DNA of 51,345 nucleotides from an uncultured Pelagibacteraceae bacterium (GCA_902545635.1 CACCGT010000009.1:1-51345), one strand, 5' to 3'; positions 28,388 to 37,829 are shown, counted from the stretch's first letter. The notes: generated from the letters alone by a model not told the origin. Made by a program: numbers and translations.

Positions 28388-29275
28388 ATGTTTAAAGGTT
28401 CAAATGTGGCTTTAGTAACACCTTTTAAAGGCGATAGTCTTGATGAGGAAACATATATTAAAATTATTAACTTTCATTTAGAAAATGGTACAAATGGACT
28501 TGTGCCAGCTGGTACAACAGGAGAATCTCCAACTTTATCACATAATGAACATGAAAAAGTAATTGAGCTTTGTATAAAAGAAGCAAAAGGAAAAATACCT
28601 GTTATAGCCGGCACAGGATCAAATTCGACCGTTGAAGCAATTTCACTTACAAAGCATGCTGAAAAAGCAGGAGCGGATGGTGCGTTGATAGTTACTCCTT
28701 ATTACAATAAACCTACTCAGGAAGGTTTATATGCTCACTATAAGGCCATAAATGATAGCTGTGGGATACCCATAATAATTTATAATATTCCTGGACGATC
28801 TGTGATTGATATGACAGTCGATACTATGGCTAGATTATTTGAACTTAAGAACATTGTTGGAGTTAAAGATGCTACTGGAGATTTGAGTAGAGTTGATGAG
28901 ACTTTCAAAAAAATTGGAAATGAATTTATCCAGTTAACTGGAGAGGATGGGCTCGCTTTTGAATATAATAAAAAAGGTGGAGTAGGATGTATCTCAGTAA
29001 CTGCCAATATTGCTCCAAAGATGTGTTCAGACATGCAAAAATTTTCTAAATCAAGTGATAAAGATGAATTAAAAAAAGCAGAAGAAATTGATAAAAAACT
29101 TCAACCTGTTCATAAATCATTATTTATTGAAAGTAATCCATCTCCAGTAAAATATGCAGCAAAACTTATTGGTCTCTGTGATGATAAAGTCAGATTACCA
29201 CTAGTAACAGTTTTAGAAACTACAAAAAACGAAGTCAAAAAAGCTCTTTTATCAGCTGAATTAATTAATGATTAA
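28388..29275 (+). CDS. dapA: 4-hydroxy-tetrahydrodipicolinate synthase
   Basis: DapA condenses pyruvate and aspartate semialdehyde, the first step to lysine and diaminopimelate. The TIM-barrel protein of 295 residues has GTTGESPTL near residue 43, the [17 protein letters not shown] segment, and the Schiff-base Lys160 in VGVKDATGD. Length is normal. It starts the plus-strand run dapA-smpB-folK-spoT; its stop overlaps smpB by 8 nt. Promoter must lie within or beside the start of slt because the divergent gap is 27 nt. Confidence 0.96.
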   Translation: MFKGSNVALVTPFKGDSLDEETYIKIINFHLENGTNGLVPAGTTGESPTLSHNEHEKVIELCIKEAKGKIPVIAGTGSNSTVEAISLTKHAEKAGADGALIVTPYYNKPTQEGLYAHYKAINDSCGIPIIIYNIPGRSVIDMTVDTMARLFELKNIVGVKDATGDLSRVDETFKKIGNEFIQLTGEDGLAFEYNKKGGVGCISVTANIAPKMCSDMQKFSKSSDKDELKKAEEIDKKLQPVHKSLFIESNPSPVKYAAKLIGLCDDKVRLPLVTVLETTKNEVKKALLSAELIND

Positions 29276-29738
29276 CAAAACCAATTCTGGTTTTAAAATT
29301 ATTACAATAAATAGAAAAGCATCTTTTAATTATTTTTTTAAGGAAATATTTGAAGCAGGAATTGTATTAAAAGGATCTGAAATAAAGTCAGTTCGGGCAG
29401 GAAAAATAAATATTGCAGACTCATACGCTGTTGACAAAGAGGGAGAAATATTTCTGATAAACTCACATATACCTATCTATAAGCAAGCAAGTTATTCAAA
29501 CCATAATCCATATTCTGAAAGAAAATTATTACTTAATAAAAAAGAAATTAATAAGATAATTGGTAGAATTCATGAGGATGGACTTACTGTTGTACCTACT
29601 AAAATTTATTTTAAAAATGGAAAAGCTAAATTAGAAATAGCGGTTGCTAAAGGAAAAAAACAATTTGATAAAAGACTCACAAAAAAAACTAGAGATTGGA
29701 ACCGTGAAAAAGCAAGATACATTAGAAAGTCAAGTTAA
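29268..29738 (+). CDS. smpB: SsrA-binding protein SmpB
   Basis: SmpB binds tmRNA and brings it to stalled ribosomes for trans-translation. The 156-residue product has the family core: [40 protein letters not shown] with an N-terminal OB fold, [14 protein letters not shown], and the C-terminal basic tail [29 protein letters not shown]. The dapA-smpB neighbourhood is common in alphaproteobacteria. No ssrA gene is seen in the window. Confidence 0.96.
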   Translation: MINKTNSGFKIITINRKASFNYFFKEIFEAGIVLKGSEIKSVRAGKINIADSYAVDKEGEIFLINSHIPIYKQASYSNHNPYSERKLLLNKKEINKIIGRIHEDGLTVVPTKIYFKNGKAKLEIAVAKGKKQFDKRLTKKTRDWNREKARYIRKSS

Positions 29739-30234
29739 TTCTGTATACCTAGCCTTTGGGTCTAACTTAGGCGATAAAAAAAATAACTTAAATAAAGCCC
29801 TGAACTTATTAGATAAAGAAAATATTGTGATTAAAAAGAAATCAAAATTATATAGATCAAAATCATGGCCAAATGAAAAATTTCCTGAATTTATCAATTT
29901 TGTTGTATTGATTGAAACAAGTCTTAATTTAAAAAAATTATTCTTAATAATTAAAAATATCGAAAATAAGGTTGGGAGAATTAAATCAAAAAGAAATTTT
30001 CCTAGAGTTTGTGATATTGATATAATTGACTTTAATGGTCAAATAATTCAAAAAAAAATTGGAAATAATAAAATCAATGTACCTCATGGAAGAATGCACA
30101 ATAGAAATTTTGTATTAATTCCTTTATTTGAAATAAATAAAGATTGGTTTCACCCTAAACTTTGCAAAAATATAGTATTTTTGATATCAAATTTATCTTC
30201 TGAACAGTTATTGGGTATTAAAATTGTTAAATAA
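29704..30234 (+). CDS. folK: 2-amino-4-hydroxy-6-hydroxymethyldihydropteridine pyrophosphokinase
   Basis: HPPK transfers pyrophosphate from ATP to 6-hydroxymethyl-dihydropterin in folate synthesis. Recognised by [20 protein letters not shown], the [10 protein letters not shown] and [23 protein letters not shown] segments (the R..RDID-type metal site) and [18 protein letters not shown]. The frame is open back to a TTG at 29644, but homology begins at about 29737; GTG at 29704 gives 176 residues and a 35-nt overlap with smpB and is my preferred start. Start uncertain, identity sure. Confidence 0.9.
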   Translation: MKKQDTLESQVNSVYLAFGSNLGDKKNNLNKALNLLDKENIVIKKKSKLYRSKSWPNEKFPEFINFVVLIETSLNLKKLFLIIKNIENKVGRIKSKRNFPRVCDIDIIDFNGQIIQKKIGNNKINVPHGRMHNRNFVLIPLFEINKDWFHPKLCKNIVFLISNLSSEQLLGIKIVK

Positions 30235-30250
30235 AATGATATAAATAATA

Positions 30251-31993
30251 ATGCTTAAGTCTGAGGAATTAATAAATAAAGTAAAAAATTATAATAAATT
30301 TTTAAATCCAGAAACTTTATCAAAGGCTTATAATTTTGCTTTAAAAGCCCACGAAAAACAAAAAAGAGATGAGGGATCGCCTTATATTATTCACCCAATT
30401 GCAGTTGCTGATATTTTAACAGAACTAAAGTTAGATAGCGCAACAATAGCAACAGGGCTGCTACATGATACAATAGAAGATACTTACGCAACCTACAACA
30501 CCATAGAATCTGAATTTGGGAAAGAAGTTGCTGATTTGGTAGATGGTGTAACAAAAATTTCAGTTTTTGAAAACCAAGCAATTTTAAATTCAAAAGCAGA
30601 AAACTTTAGAAAATTAATTTTAGCAACATCAAAAGATATTAGAGTATTGCTAGTTAAGCTAGCGGACAGATTGCACAATATGAGAACAATCAAAGTTGTT
30701 GAAAAAGAAAAACAAATAAGGAAAGCAAAAGAAACAATGGAAATATATGCACCTCTTGCTGATAGAATGGGCATGCACCGTATTAGAGATGAATTAGAGG
30801 ATCTGTCATTTGATGTTTTAAATGAGGACGCTCGAAAACTAATTAAGGATAGATTAGATAAAATTAAAGAAAATAATCTTATAAATTTCAACAACATATC
30901 TGACCAATTTTCTGAAATATTAAAGGATAAAAATATTAATCCGCATATTATTGGAAGGGAAAAAACACCTTTTTCAATATGGCGGAAAATTCAAAAGAAA
31001 AGAACATCTCTAGAGCAAATAACTGACATAATCGGTTTTAGAATTATTTTAGAAAATATTGAAGATTGCTACAAAGCCCTAGGAGTATTTCATAGTAAAT
31101 GGAATTGTATTCCGGGAAAATTCAAAGACTATATCTCTTCACCTAAAATCAATAAATATCAATCCCTCCATACAGCAATAATTGGACCAAACAAAAGACC
31201 AATTGAAATTCAATTACGAACTAAACAAATGCATGAATTTGCTGAAAGAGGTATTGCTTCACATTGGAAATATAAATCTTCTGAAAAATTTAATTCTTTA
31301 ACTTGGAAAGAATATGACTGGTTAGCAGATTTAGTAGAAATTATAGATAAAAATGAAAACCCCAATGATTCGTACGAATATACTAAACTTCAAATGTTTC
31401 AGGAAAATGCTTTTTGTTTCACACCAAAAGGTTCAATCATAAAACTTCCAAAAAATGCCACACCAATAGACTTTGCTTATGCAGTTCATACACAAATTGG
31501 AGATGCTGCAATAGGATGTGAGATAAACGGAAAAGATAGTGCTTTACAGTCAGTTTTGAGAAATGGAGATGTTGTTAAAATCATTACATCGAAAAAAGCA
31601 TCTCCATCACTTCATTGGTTAACAAGTACAAAGACAGGTAAAGCGAGAGCTGCAATTAGGCGTTATTGGCAATATCGTGAAAATAATAAACCAATTAAAG
31701 AAAAGAGATATAACACCACTCTTTGGATATCACTTCCTGATAAACCTGGAAAAATGGGCGATGTTACAACAATGATTGGTGAAAACTTTGTTAATATTTC
31801 TAGTGTAGAAATGGTAGAAAAGCTTAATGGTAGAATTAATTTTAAATTTAACTTGATTATACATGATCTTAAAAACTTTACAAAATTGATAAGTGAACTA
31901 AAACAAAAAGAATATAAATTTAAAATTATTAGACATAAAAACAAAAAATATGCTTTCTTTAAAAAACTCTTTAGCAGTTTTAAGAAAAACTAA
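30251..31993 (+). CDS. spoT: bifunctional (p)ppGpp synthetase/hydrolase, shortened
   Basis: RelA/SpoT homologue controlling the stringent response. The HD hydrolase domain (about 25-175) has IHPIAVADIL, LLHDTIEDT and LVKLADRLHNMRTI; the synthetase domain (about 215-345) has TDIIGFRIIL and YQSLHTAIIGP; TGS is at about 386-445 (CFTPKGSIIKLPKNATPIDFAYAVH) and an ACT-like domain at about 488-560. Only about 40 residues separate TGS and ACT, so the helical and zinc-finger/conserved-cysteine regions present in E. coli SpoT are missing (580 against 702 residues). The sole RSH here, upstream of pyrE, whose start overlaps by 44 nt. Confidence 0.93.
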   Translation: MLKSEELINKVKNYNKFLNPETLSKAYNFALKAHEKQKRDEGSPYIIHPIAVADILTELKLDSATIATGLLHDTIEDTYATYNTIESEFGKEVADLVDGVTKISVFENQAILNSKAENFRKLILATSKDIRVLLVKLADRLHNMRTIKVVEKEKQIRKAKETMEIYAPLADRMGMHRIRDELEDLSFDVLNEDARKLIKDRLDKIKENNLINFNNISDQFSEILKDKNINPHIIGREKTPFSIWRKIQKKRTSLEQITDIIGFRIILENIEDCYKALGVFHSKWNCIPGKFKDYISSPKINKYQSLHTAIIGPNKRPIEIQLRTKQMHEFAERGIASHWKYKSSEKFNSLTWKEYDWLADLVEIIDKNENPNDSYEYTKLQMFQENAFCFTPKGSIIKLPKNATPIDFAYAVHTQIGDAAIGCEINGKDSALQSVLRNGDVVKIITSKKASPSLHWLTSTKTGKARAAIRRYWQYRENNKPIKEKRYNTTLWISLPDKPGKMGDVTTMIGENFVNISSVEMVEKLNGRINFKFNLIIHDLKNFTKLISELKQKEYKFKIIRHKNKKYAFFKKLFSSFKKN

Positions 31994-32540
31994 TGCCCTT
32001 TTGGATGGACATTTTATTTTGTCTTCCGGACTACATTCCCCATCTTATGTACAATGCGCAAAACTACTAAGTTTTCCTAAAAAATCAGAAGAATTTACAA
32101 AATCACTGGCATTAAAAATTAAAAAAAATTTTAATAAGATCGATTTAATTCTTTCTCCTGCAATGGGTGGTGTAGTTATTGGTTATGAAATAGGCAGGAT
32201 CTTAAATAAAGAAACAATATTTTGTGAACGAGTAAATGGTAACTTTGAACTTAGAAGAGGCTTTAGTATTGGAAAAAAAAAACGCATATTGATAGTTGAG
32301 GATGTCATAACTACAGGCAAATCAAGTTTAGAGTGTGCAAAATTGATAAAAAAATCTGGCGGTATTTTATTAGGTTTTGCATGTTTAATAGATAGATCAG
32401 AAAAGAATAGTTTGAAGATCAAAACTAAAAAAATTATATCTCAAGTAAAATTAAAAATTCCAACTTATACAAAAAAAAAACTTCCAATCAATTTAAAAAA
32501 AATCCCTATTACAAAACCTGGGAGTAGATTTTTAAAATGA
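31950..32540 (+). CDS. pyrE: orotate phosphoribosyltransferase
   Basis: PyrE joins orotate and PRPP to OMP in pyrimidine synthesis. The 196-residue protein shows GHFILSSGLHSPSYVQCAKLL near the N-terminus, the flexible loop CERVNGNFELRRGFSIGKKK and the PRPP motif ILIVEDVITTGKSS. Length is at the short end of the family but complete. The ATG at 31950 lies inside spoT; overlap of 44 nt suggests coupled translation. Its stop overlaps pdxJ (ATGA). Confidence 0.94.
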   Translation: MLSLKNSLAVLRKTNALLDGHFILSSGLHSPSYVQCAKLLSFPKKSEEFTKSLALKIKKNFNKIDLILSPAMGGVVIGYEIGRILNKETIFCERVNGNFELRRGFSIGKKKRILIVEDVITTGKSSLECAKLIKKSGGILLGFACLIDRSEKNSLKIKTKKIISQVKLKIPTYTKKKLPINLKKIPITKPGSRFLK

Positions 32541-33256
32541 AAAAGAGACTAGGTGTTAATATAGATCATGTTGCTACACTAAGAAATGCTAGAGGTGAAA
32601 AACATCCAGATCCCTACAAAATTGCATTAGAAGTATTAAAATCAGGCGCTGACTCTATAACAATTCATCTAAGAGAGGATAGAAGACACATAAAAGATAA
32701 TGATTTAAAGATTCTTTCTTTAAATAAATCAATACCTATTAATTTAGAAATGGCTCCAGATTTTAAAATGATTAAAATTGCACTAAAATATAAACCTTCA
32801 TTTATTTGTATTGTACCTGAAAAAAGAAATGAAATTACAACCGAGGGCGGATTAAATTTAAAAAAAAATAGATCTAAAATAAAAAAAATTTTAGAAATTT
32901 TTAATAAAGAAAAAATAAGAACTAGTCTTTTTATTAATCCATTACTGCAAGATGTAAATATATCGAAAGAATTAGGAACAAAATGTATAGAAATCCATAC
33001 AGGAAAAATTTCAAATCAAATAAAAACTAAAAAAAATTATTTCTCACAATTAAATAATATAAAAAAATGTGCACATTATGCACAAAAAATAGGTTTAGAG
33101 GTACACGCTGGTCATGGCATGGATTATAAGACAACAAAAATACTTAATAGAATACAAGAAATTGAGGAGTTTAATATTGGTCATTTTATAATAGGTGAGT
33201 CAATATCACATGGAATCACTAAAACTGTTAAAAAATTTATTAAAATATTAAGATAA
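32537..33256 (+). CDS. pdxJ: pyridoxine 5'-phosphate synthase
   Basis: PdxJ makes pyridoxine phosphate from 1-deoxyxylulose-5-phosphate and 3-amino-2-oxopropyl phosphate. The start LGVNIDHVATLRNARGEKHPDP is diagnostic, followed by GADSITIHLREDRRHI, NLEMAPD, CIVPEKRNEITTEGGL and GLEVHAGHGMDY, all conserved loops. Length 239 is normal. It is followed with a one-base overlap by acpS, an order conserved in proteobacteria. pdxA is not in the window. Confidence 0.96.
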   Translation: MKKRLGVNIDHVATLRNARGEKHPDPYKIALEVLKSGADSITIHLREDRRHIKDNDLKILSLNKSIPINLEMAPDFKMIKIALKYKPSFICIVPEKRNEITTEGGLNLKKNRSKIKKILEIFNKEKIRTSLFINPLLQDVNISKELGTKCIEIHTGKISNQIKTKKNYFSQLNNIKKCAHYAQKIGLEVHAGHGMDYKTTKILNRIQEIEEFNIGHFIIGESISHGITKTVKKFIKILR

Positions 33257-33645
33257 TGAATATAATTGGAAATGGAGTCGACATTATAAAAAATAGCAGA
33301 TTAAATGAATCTATAAAAACTAAAGGTTTTTTAAATAGAATTTTTACAAAGAATGAAATCAAACAAGCTAGTAAGTTAAAAAATAAAATAAATTTTTTTG
33401 CAAAAAGATTTGCTGCAAAAGAAGCATTTGTTAAAGCTATCGGGACTGGTTTTAGATATAATATTAATTTTATTGATATTGAAATAAAGAATCATAAAAA
33501 TGGAAAGCCATACATTTCATTATCAAAAAAATTGAAAATTTTTTTGAAAAAAAGATTTAGAATGAGTCAATTTAAGGTTTTTTTATCTCTCTCTGATGAG
33601 AGAGATTATTCGATAGCTTATGTGATAATAAATAAAAAAATATGA
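33256..33645 (+). CDS. acpS: holo-[acyl-carrier-protein] synthase
   Basis: AcpS moves 4'-phosphopantetheine from coenzyme A to apo-ACP. The 129-residue product has IIGNGVDII with the metal-binding Asp9, FTKNEI, and FAKRFAAKEAFVKAIGTGF around 50-68, the Mg-binding helix of the family, then NGKPYI and SLSDERDYSIAYVI at the end. Length is normal. Overlaps lepB by four bases. Confidence 0.94.
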   Translation: MNIIGNGVDIIKNSRLNESIKTKGFLNRIFTKNEIKQASKLKNKINFFAKRFAAKEAFVKAIGTGFRYNINFIDIEIKNHKNGKPYISLSKKLKIFLKKRFRMSQFKVFLSLSDERDYSIAYVIINKKI

Positions 33646-34370
33646 AAAAAATAATAATTGATAATTTAAAAACCCTAATTTATGCTATTATTATTGCAGT
33701 TTTAATTAGATCTATTTTGCTTCAACCATTTTATATTCCTTCATCATCAATGGAGCCAAATTTATTAGTTGGGGATAGACTTTTTGTCACTAAATTCTCT
33801 TACGGATACAGTAAACATTCATTCCCATTTAGTCCTCCTGTATTTGATAATCGTATTTTTACTGATGACCCCAAAAGAGGAGATATAGCCGTTTTTAAAA
33901 CCCCTTTAGATAATAGAACAGATTATATAAAACGTGTCATTGGATTACCTGGAGATACAATACAATTCATAAATGGTGATCTTTACTTAAATGGTAATCA
34001 AATATTAAAAACAATTAAATCTCAAAATATTCCCAATTATTGTGGTAAATCGAAAATAAATGTTAATACATTTGAAGAAAAACTTCCAAATGGAAAAGTT
34101 TATTTAGCTTCTTATAGAACAGATGTTTCATTTGCTAATTCTGATAAGTACAAAGTTCCAAAGGATCATTTTTTTTTCTTAGGGGATAATAGGGATTGCT
34201 CAAAGGATAGCAGATTTCTCTCAGAAGTTGGTTATGTTCATAAAAATAATCTTGTAGGTAAAGCGCAAATTCTTTTTTTTTCATCTGATCCATTTGTTGG
34301 AAGTATTGTAAAATTTTGGAAGTGGAATGAAATATTAAGATTAAACAGATTTTTCAAAATTATTAATTAA
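33642..34370 (+). CDS. lepB: signal peptidase I
   Basis: Inner-membrane serine protease that removes signal peptides. A single N-terminal membrane anchor (about 8-28) precedes the catalytic motif IPSSSMEPNLLVGD with Ser36, and the general base Lys97 in DYIKRVIGLPGD. FFLGDNRDCSKDSRFLSEVGYV is the third conserved box. At 242 residues it is the compact alphaproteobacterial form. rnc starts 2 nt after it. Confidence 0.95.
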   Translation: MKKIIIDNLKTLIYAIIIAVLIRSILLQPFYIPSSSMEPNLLVGDRLFVTKFSYGYSKHSFPFSPPVFDNRIFTDDPKRGDIAVFKTPLDNRTDYIKRVIGLPGDTIQFINGDLYLNGNQILKTIKSQNIPNYCGKSKINVNTFEEKLPNGKVYLASYRTDVSFANSDKYKVPKDHFFFLGDNRDCSKDSRFLSEVGYVHKNNLVGKAQILFFSSDPFVGSIVKFWKWNEILRLNRFFKIIN

Positions 34371-34372
34371 TT

Positions 34373-35050
34373 ATGTATAATTTAAAAACCCTTCAAAAAA
34401 AAATTAAAATAGACTTTAAAAATGAAAAAATACTTTTACGTGCAATTACACATAAAAGTTTTGATGCAAAAAATAATTACGAAAATTTAGAATTTTTGGG
34501 AGATAGAGTTTTAGGATTAGTTGTTTCAAAAAAACTATATGAACTCTATCCAGATGAGAAAGTGGGTTCTTTAGATAAAAAATTAGCATCTTTAGTAAAT
34601 AAAAATAGATGTTTAGAAGTTGGTGTTTTACTCAACCTTAAAGATTTTGTAATTACAGGAAGTTTTAAATCTTCAAAACATAAAGTTGAAAATAAAATTA
34701 TCTCAGATTGTTGTGAAGCCTTAATTGGTGCAGTTTATTTAGATAGAGGTTTTGATGCTTCAAAAAATTTTATTTTGAGGTTATGGAAAAATTTAATAAA
34801 TGATGCTGAAACAACTTTTGTCGATGCAAAAACACTTCTTCAAGAATATTCCTTAAAAAATTTTAAATCATTACCAGTCTACAAATTAGTTTCTAATACT
34901 GGACCAAGACATAAACCAAATTTTAAAGTAGGTGTTAAGCTTAAAAATAGTTCATATATATATGCAATTGGTCCATCTAAAAAAAATGCAGAACAGTCAG
35001 CAGCATCTGAACTACTTAAAAAAATAACTAAAAATGAACTGGCAAGATAA
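34373..35050 (+). CDS. rnc: ribonuclease III
   Basis: RNase III cuts double-stranded RNA, including rRNA precursors. The signature NYENLEFLGDRVLGLVVS carries metal ligands Glu40 and Asp44; the second acidic site is in ISDCCEALIGAVYLDRGF. The C-terminal double-stranded RNA-binding domain starts near residue 155 (DAKTLLQEYSLKNFKSLPVYKLVSNTGPRHKPNFKV). Length 225 is normal. Its last 17 nt overlap recO; the era gene usually found between them is missing. Confidence 0.96.
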   Translation: MYNLKTLQKKIKIDFKNEKILLRAITHKSFDAKNNYENLEFLGDRVLGLVVSKKLYELYPDEKVGSLDKKLASLVNKNRCLEVGVLLNLKDFVITGSFKSSKHKVENKIISDCCEALIGAVYLDRGFDASKNFILRLWKNLINDAETTFVDAKTLLQEYSLKNFKSLPVYKLVSNTGPRHKPNFKVGVKLKNSSYIYAIGPSKKNAEQSAASELLKKITKNELAR

Positions 35051-35708
35051 AGGATATTTATTATCTATAAATAAATACAACGAAAATTCATCTATAGCTG
35101 AATTTTATACAGAAAAAAATGGAAAAATTGTTGGTATAATTTTTGGCTCATCCTCAAAAAAAATTAAAAGTTACTTATTAATTGGTAATAGATTTCATAT
35201 AAATTCTAAATTAAGAGAAGATGGTAGGCTTGGATATCTTAAAATTGAAATTGATGAAATTAAAACTCCTATCTACCTAGAAAATAAAAAAAAGCTATAT
35301 TGTATTATTTATTGTATGAATTTAATTAAAATACTCACCGTAGAAAATGAGAATAATACCGAAATATACAATTTAATAGAAAAACTTTTTAATATTATTC
35401 AACTTGATAATTGGCTTGTTGAATTTCTATTTTTAGAATTAAAAATTTTTAAATCAATAGGATATGATATTAATTTCAAGGATTATGTTGTTGATAAAAA
35501 TATTGATGGTCGCAAACAATATTTTGTTGAAACGAGTCAAAAAATAGTGCCTAATTTTTTAATAGATAAAATTTTCGAAGGTCTAAATTTAAAAGATATA
35601 TTTGGCGGCTATACAATTGTTGGAGATTTTTTGGATAAAACTATTATTAAACCCAATAATAAGAATTATCCATCCTCAAGAAATGATTTTGTAAATCTTT
35701 TAAAGTAA
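35034..35708 (+). CDS. recO: DNA repair protein RecO
   Basis: RecO helps load RecA at single-strand gaps with RecR. The 224-residue product begins with the OB-fold start typical of the family (NWQDKGYLLSINKYNENSSIAEFYTEKNGKIVGIIFGSSSKK), followed by a helical domain. The four zinc cysteines of many RecO proteins are not visible. The protein is weakly conserved, and position after rnc supports the call. Its TAA directly abuts the hemB stop on the other strand. Confidence 0.88.
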   Translation: MNWQDKGYLLSINKYNENSSIAEFYTEKNGKIVGIIFGSSSKKIKSYLLIGNRFHINSKLREDGRLGYLKIEIDEIKTPIYLENKKKLYCIIYCMNLIKILTVENENNTEIYNLIEKLFNIIQLDNWLVEFLFLELKIFKSIGYDINFKDYVVDKNIDGRKQYFVETSQKIVPNFLIDKIFEGLNLKDIFGGYTIVGDFLDKTIIKPNNKNYPSSRNDFVNLLK

Positions 35709-36689
35709 TCAAAGTTCTAACTGATCTGCAAAATAGGTTACAATACCGTTTGCACCAGCTCTTTTAAATGCAATTAGAGTTTCTTTTATAGATGCTTTGT
35801 CTATTATTTTATTTCTAATTCCATTCATAATTAGACTGTATTCCCCAGAAACTTGATAGGCAAAAACAGGTATTCTAAAATTATTTTTCACTTGTTGAAT
35901 AATGTCAAGATAAGGCATTCCAGGTTTAACCATAACCATATCAGCACCTTCTTTAATATCTAAAGATACTTCTCTTAGAGATTCATCGGAATTTCTAAAA
36001 TCCATTTGATACGTTTTTTTATCACCTTTTAATAATTTTTTAGATCCTACTGCATCTCTAAATGGTCCATAAAAACTTGATGAATATTTCACAGCGTATG
36101 AGAGAATTTGAACATCTTTAAAATTATTTTTATCTAAAGCAGATCTAATTTTTCCTATTCTTCCATCCATCATATCAGAAGGAGCAATTACATCACATCC
36201 CATTTTTGCCTGAAGAACTGCTTGTTTGGTAAGTATATCTAGCGTTTCATCATTTAATATTTTATTTTTTTTTAATAGACCATCATGTCCATGTATTGTG
36301 TAGGGGTCTAATGCTACATCACACATTATTCCAATCTTATTTCCAAACTTTTTTCTAATATGTTTTATACCTTTGCATACCAAATTATCATTATTTAAAG
36401 CTTCCGACCCATTCTGATCTTTTTTTTTAAGATTCGTGTATGGAAATAAAGCAACCATTGGAATTCCTTTTTTTACAGCTTTAGCAACAACGCTAGTTAG
36501 TTTATCAACACTAAATCTATAAACATTAGGCATAGTTTTTATTGATTCTTTTTTGTTTCTGCCTTCAATTATAAAAATTGGTAAAATTAAATCGTTATAT
36601 GTTAATGTGTTTTCCTGGACTAATCTTCTTGACCAATCATATTTTCTTGATCTTCTTAATCTTAAATTTGGATATTTACCTGTAATCAT
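35709..36689 (-). CDS. hemB: delta-aminolevulinic acid dehydratase (porphobilinogen synthase)
   Basis: HemB joins two aminolevulinates to porphobilinogen in haem synthesis. With the ATG at 36689 it has 326 residues (ITGKYPNLRLRRSRKYDWSRRLVQENTLTYNDLILPIF); a TTG at 36710 would add seven. The Schiff-base lysine lies in MVMVKPGMPYLDI and a second active-site segment in YQMDFRNSDES. The metal loop reads DVALDPYTIHGHDG, without the three zinc cysteines of the DVCLCEYTSHGHCG type, so the enzyme should be the magnesium-type, as in other alphaproteobacteria. Confidence 0.95.
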   Translation of the reverse strand: MITGKYPNLRLRRSRKYDWSRRLVQENTLTYNDLILPIFIIEGRNKKESIKTMPNVYRFSVDKLTSVVAKAVKKGIPMVALFPYTNLKKKDQNGSEALNNDNLVCKGIKHIRKKFGNKIGIMCDVALDPYTIHGHDGLLKKNKILNDETLDILTKQAVLQAKMGCDVIAPSDMMDGRIGKIRSALDKNNFKDVQILSYAVKYSSSFYGPFRDAVGSKKLLKGDKKTYQMDFRNSDESLREVSLDIKEGADMVMVKPGMPYLDIIQQVKNNFRIPVFAYQVSGEYSLIMNGIRNKIIDKASIKETLIAFKRAGANGIVTYFADQLEL

Positions 36690-36756
36690 GTTATGTTTAT
36701 TATGCGACAAAATCTATTATACAAATATATATATAAATGAGTAGAAAACAACCTTC

Positions 36757-37401
36757 ATGACATTAGATAAAGAAAAAATAGTAAATTTAAACCTTCATAA
36801 TGAAAAAGATAGAATTCTAGACTTTAGTGATTTTCAAAAACAAACTATTCAATTTGACATAGATAAACTCCAGGATGCTTATAACCAAATAATCAAAATA
36901 AAAAAATTCGATGATGGAGGAGGAGTAACAAATTTTGGCGCTATATCGTTAACACAAATACCAGGAGACCCTGAGTCAATTAAAGGTAGTAAAGCCAGAG
37001 GCGTATACTGGACTAAACCTGATAAATCAGGAAAAGAAGTTTCAAGAGATGTGGATATAGACGAAGAAAAGTACAATGAATTCATTAGAGATTATGAAAA
37101 TACTTATTTTAAAGAAGTTTATGATGTTTTATCTGCAAAATATAAATTAGGTAGAGTTAGAATTTTATTGAAAGAACCAAGGTCGACATTAAGTTGGCAC
37201 AGGGATCCTGAACCAAGATTGCATATACCAATCATAACAAATCCTGGATGTCTGATGGTTATAGATAACGTTGCAATGCATATGCCTGCAGATGGATCTG
37301 TTTGGGTTACAAATAACACAAAATATCATAACGCATTTAATGGTGGAGAAGAAAATCGGATCCACCTGGTAGCTTGCGTTCTAGATTACAAATTTAATTA
37401 A
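36757..37401 (+). CDS. putative 2-oxoglutarate/Fe(II)-dependent oxygenase, aspartyl/asparaginyl hydroxylase-like
   Basis: Function not known. The 214-residue protein has a double-stranded beta-helix pattern in its second half: STLSWHRDPEPRLHIPIITNPGCLMV gives His148-x-Asp150, the second iron histidine is probably His191 in NTKYHNAFNGG, and Arg201 in ENRIHLVACVLDY would bind 2-oxoglutarate. This matches the layout of aspartyl/asparaginyl beta-hydroxylase-like enzymes. The N-terminal half lacks a recognisable domain. Divergent from hemB across 67 nt and followed after 1 nt by rpiB, so probably co-transcribed with it. Substrate could be a protein side chain or a small molecule. Confidence 0.65.
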   Translation: MTLDKEKIVNLNLHNEKDRILDFSDFQKQTIQFDIDKLQDAYNQIIKIKKFDDGGGVTNFGAISLTQIPGDPESIKGSKARGVYWTKPDKSGKEVSRDVDIDEEKYNEFIRDYENTYFKEVYDVLSAKYKLGRVRILLKEPRSTLSWHRDPEPRLHIPIITNPGCLMVIDNVAMHMPADGSVWVTNNTKYHNAFNGGEENRIHLVACVLDYKFN

Positions 37402-37402
37402 T

Positions 37403-37822
37403 TTGAAAAAAATTTACGTCGCATCTGATCACGCTGGATTTAACTTAAAAGAAAGCATCAAAAAGAGATATTCATCAAAATTTGAAATTTTTGATTTAGG
37501 ACCTAAATCCTCAAAAAAACCTGTTAACTATCCACATTATGCTCACAAGCTGTCAAAAAAAATAAATAAAGAAAATGTTGGTATTTTGGTATGTGGCTCT
37601 GGAATGGGTATGTCAATGTCAGCAAATAAGCACAAAAACGTAAGAGCGGCATTATGTTATTCAGTAAAAAATGCTAAATTATCTAGATTGCATAATGATG
37701 CAAATGTTATTACATTAGGTGGAAGGTTAATTGGTAGAAATTTAGCGTTTAAATGTATAAATACATTCTTAAATACTAAATTTGAAGGTGGGAGACACTT
37801 AAAAAGAGTTAGAAAAATATAA
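37403..37822 (+). CDS. rpiB: ribose 5-phosphate isomerase B
   Basis: RpiB interconverts ribulose-5-phosphate and ribose-5-phosphate. The 139-residue product begins [19 protein letters not shown], has DLGPKS and YPHYAHKLS, and the catalytic Cys64 in [25 protein letters not shown]. Length is normal. It uses a TTG start at 37403, two bases after the preceding stop; no nearer ATG exists. glyA follows after 7 nt, an order common in alphaproteobacteria. Confidence 0.94.
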   Translation: MKKIYVASDHAGFNLKESIKKRYSSKFEIFDLGPKSSKKPVNYPHYAHKLSKKINKENVGILVCGSGMGMSMSANKHKNVRAALCYSVKNAKLSRLHNDANVITLGGRLIGRNLAFKCINTFLNTKFEGGRHLKRVRKI

Positions 37823-37829
37823 AATAAAT

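Noticed and set aside
29644-29703. Longer folK start at TTG 29644
   Set aside because: It would overlap smpB by 95 nt with residues not found in HPPK; GTG 29704 is closer to the start of homology, though not proven.
30387-30897. Minus-strand ORFs within spoT
   Set aside because: Low-complexity hydrophobic shadows of the conserved HD domain on the plus strand.
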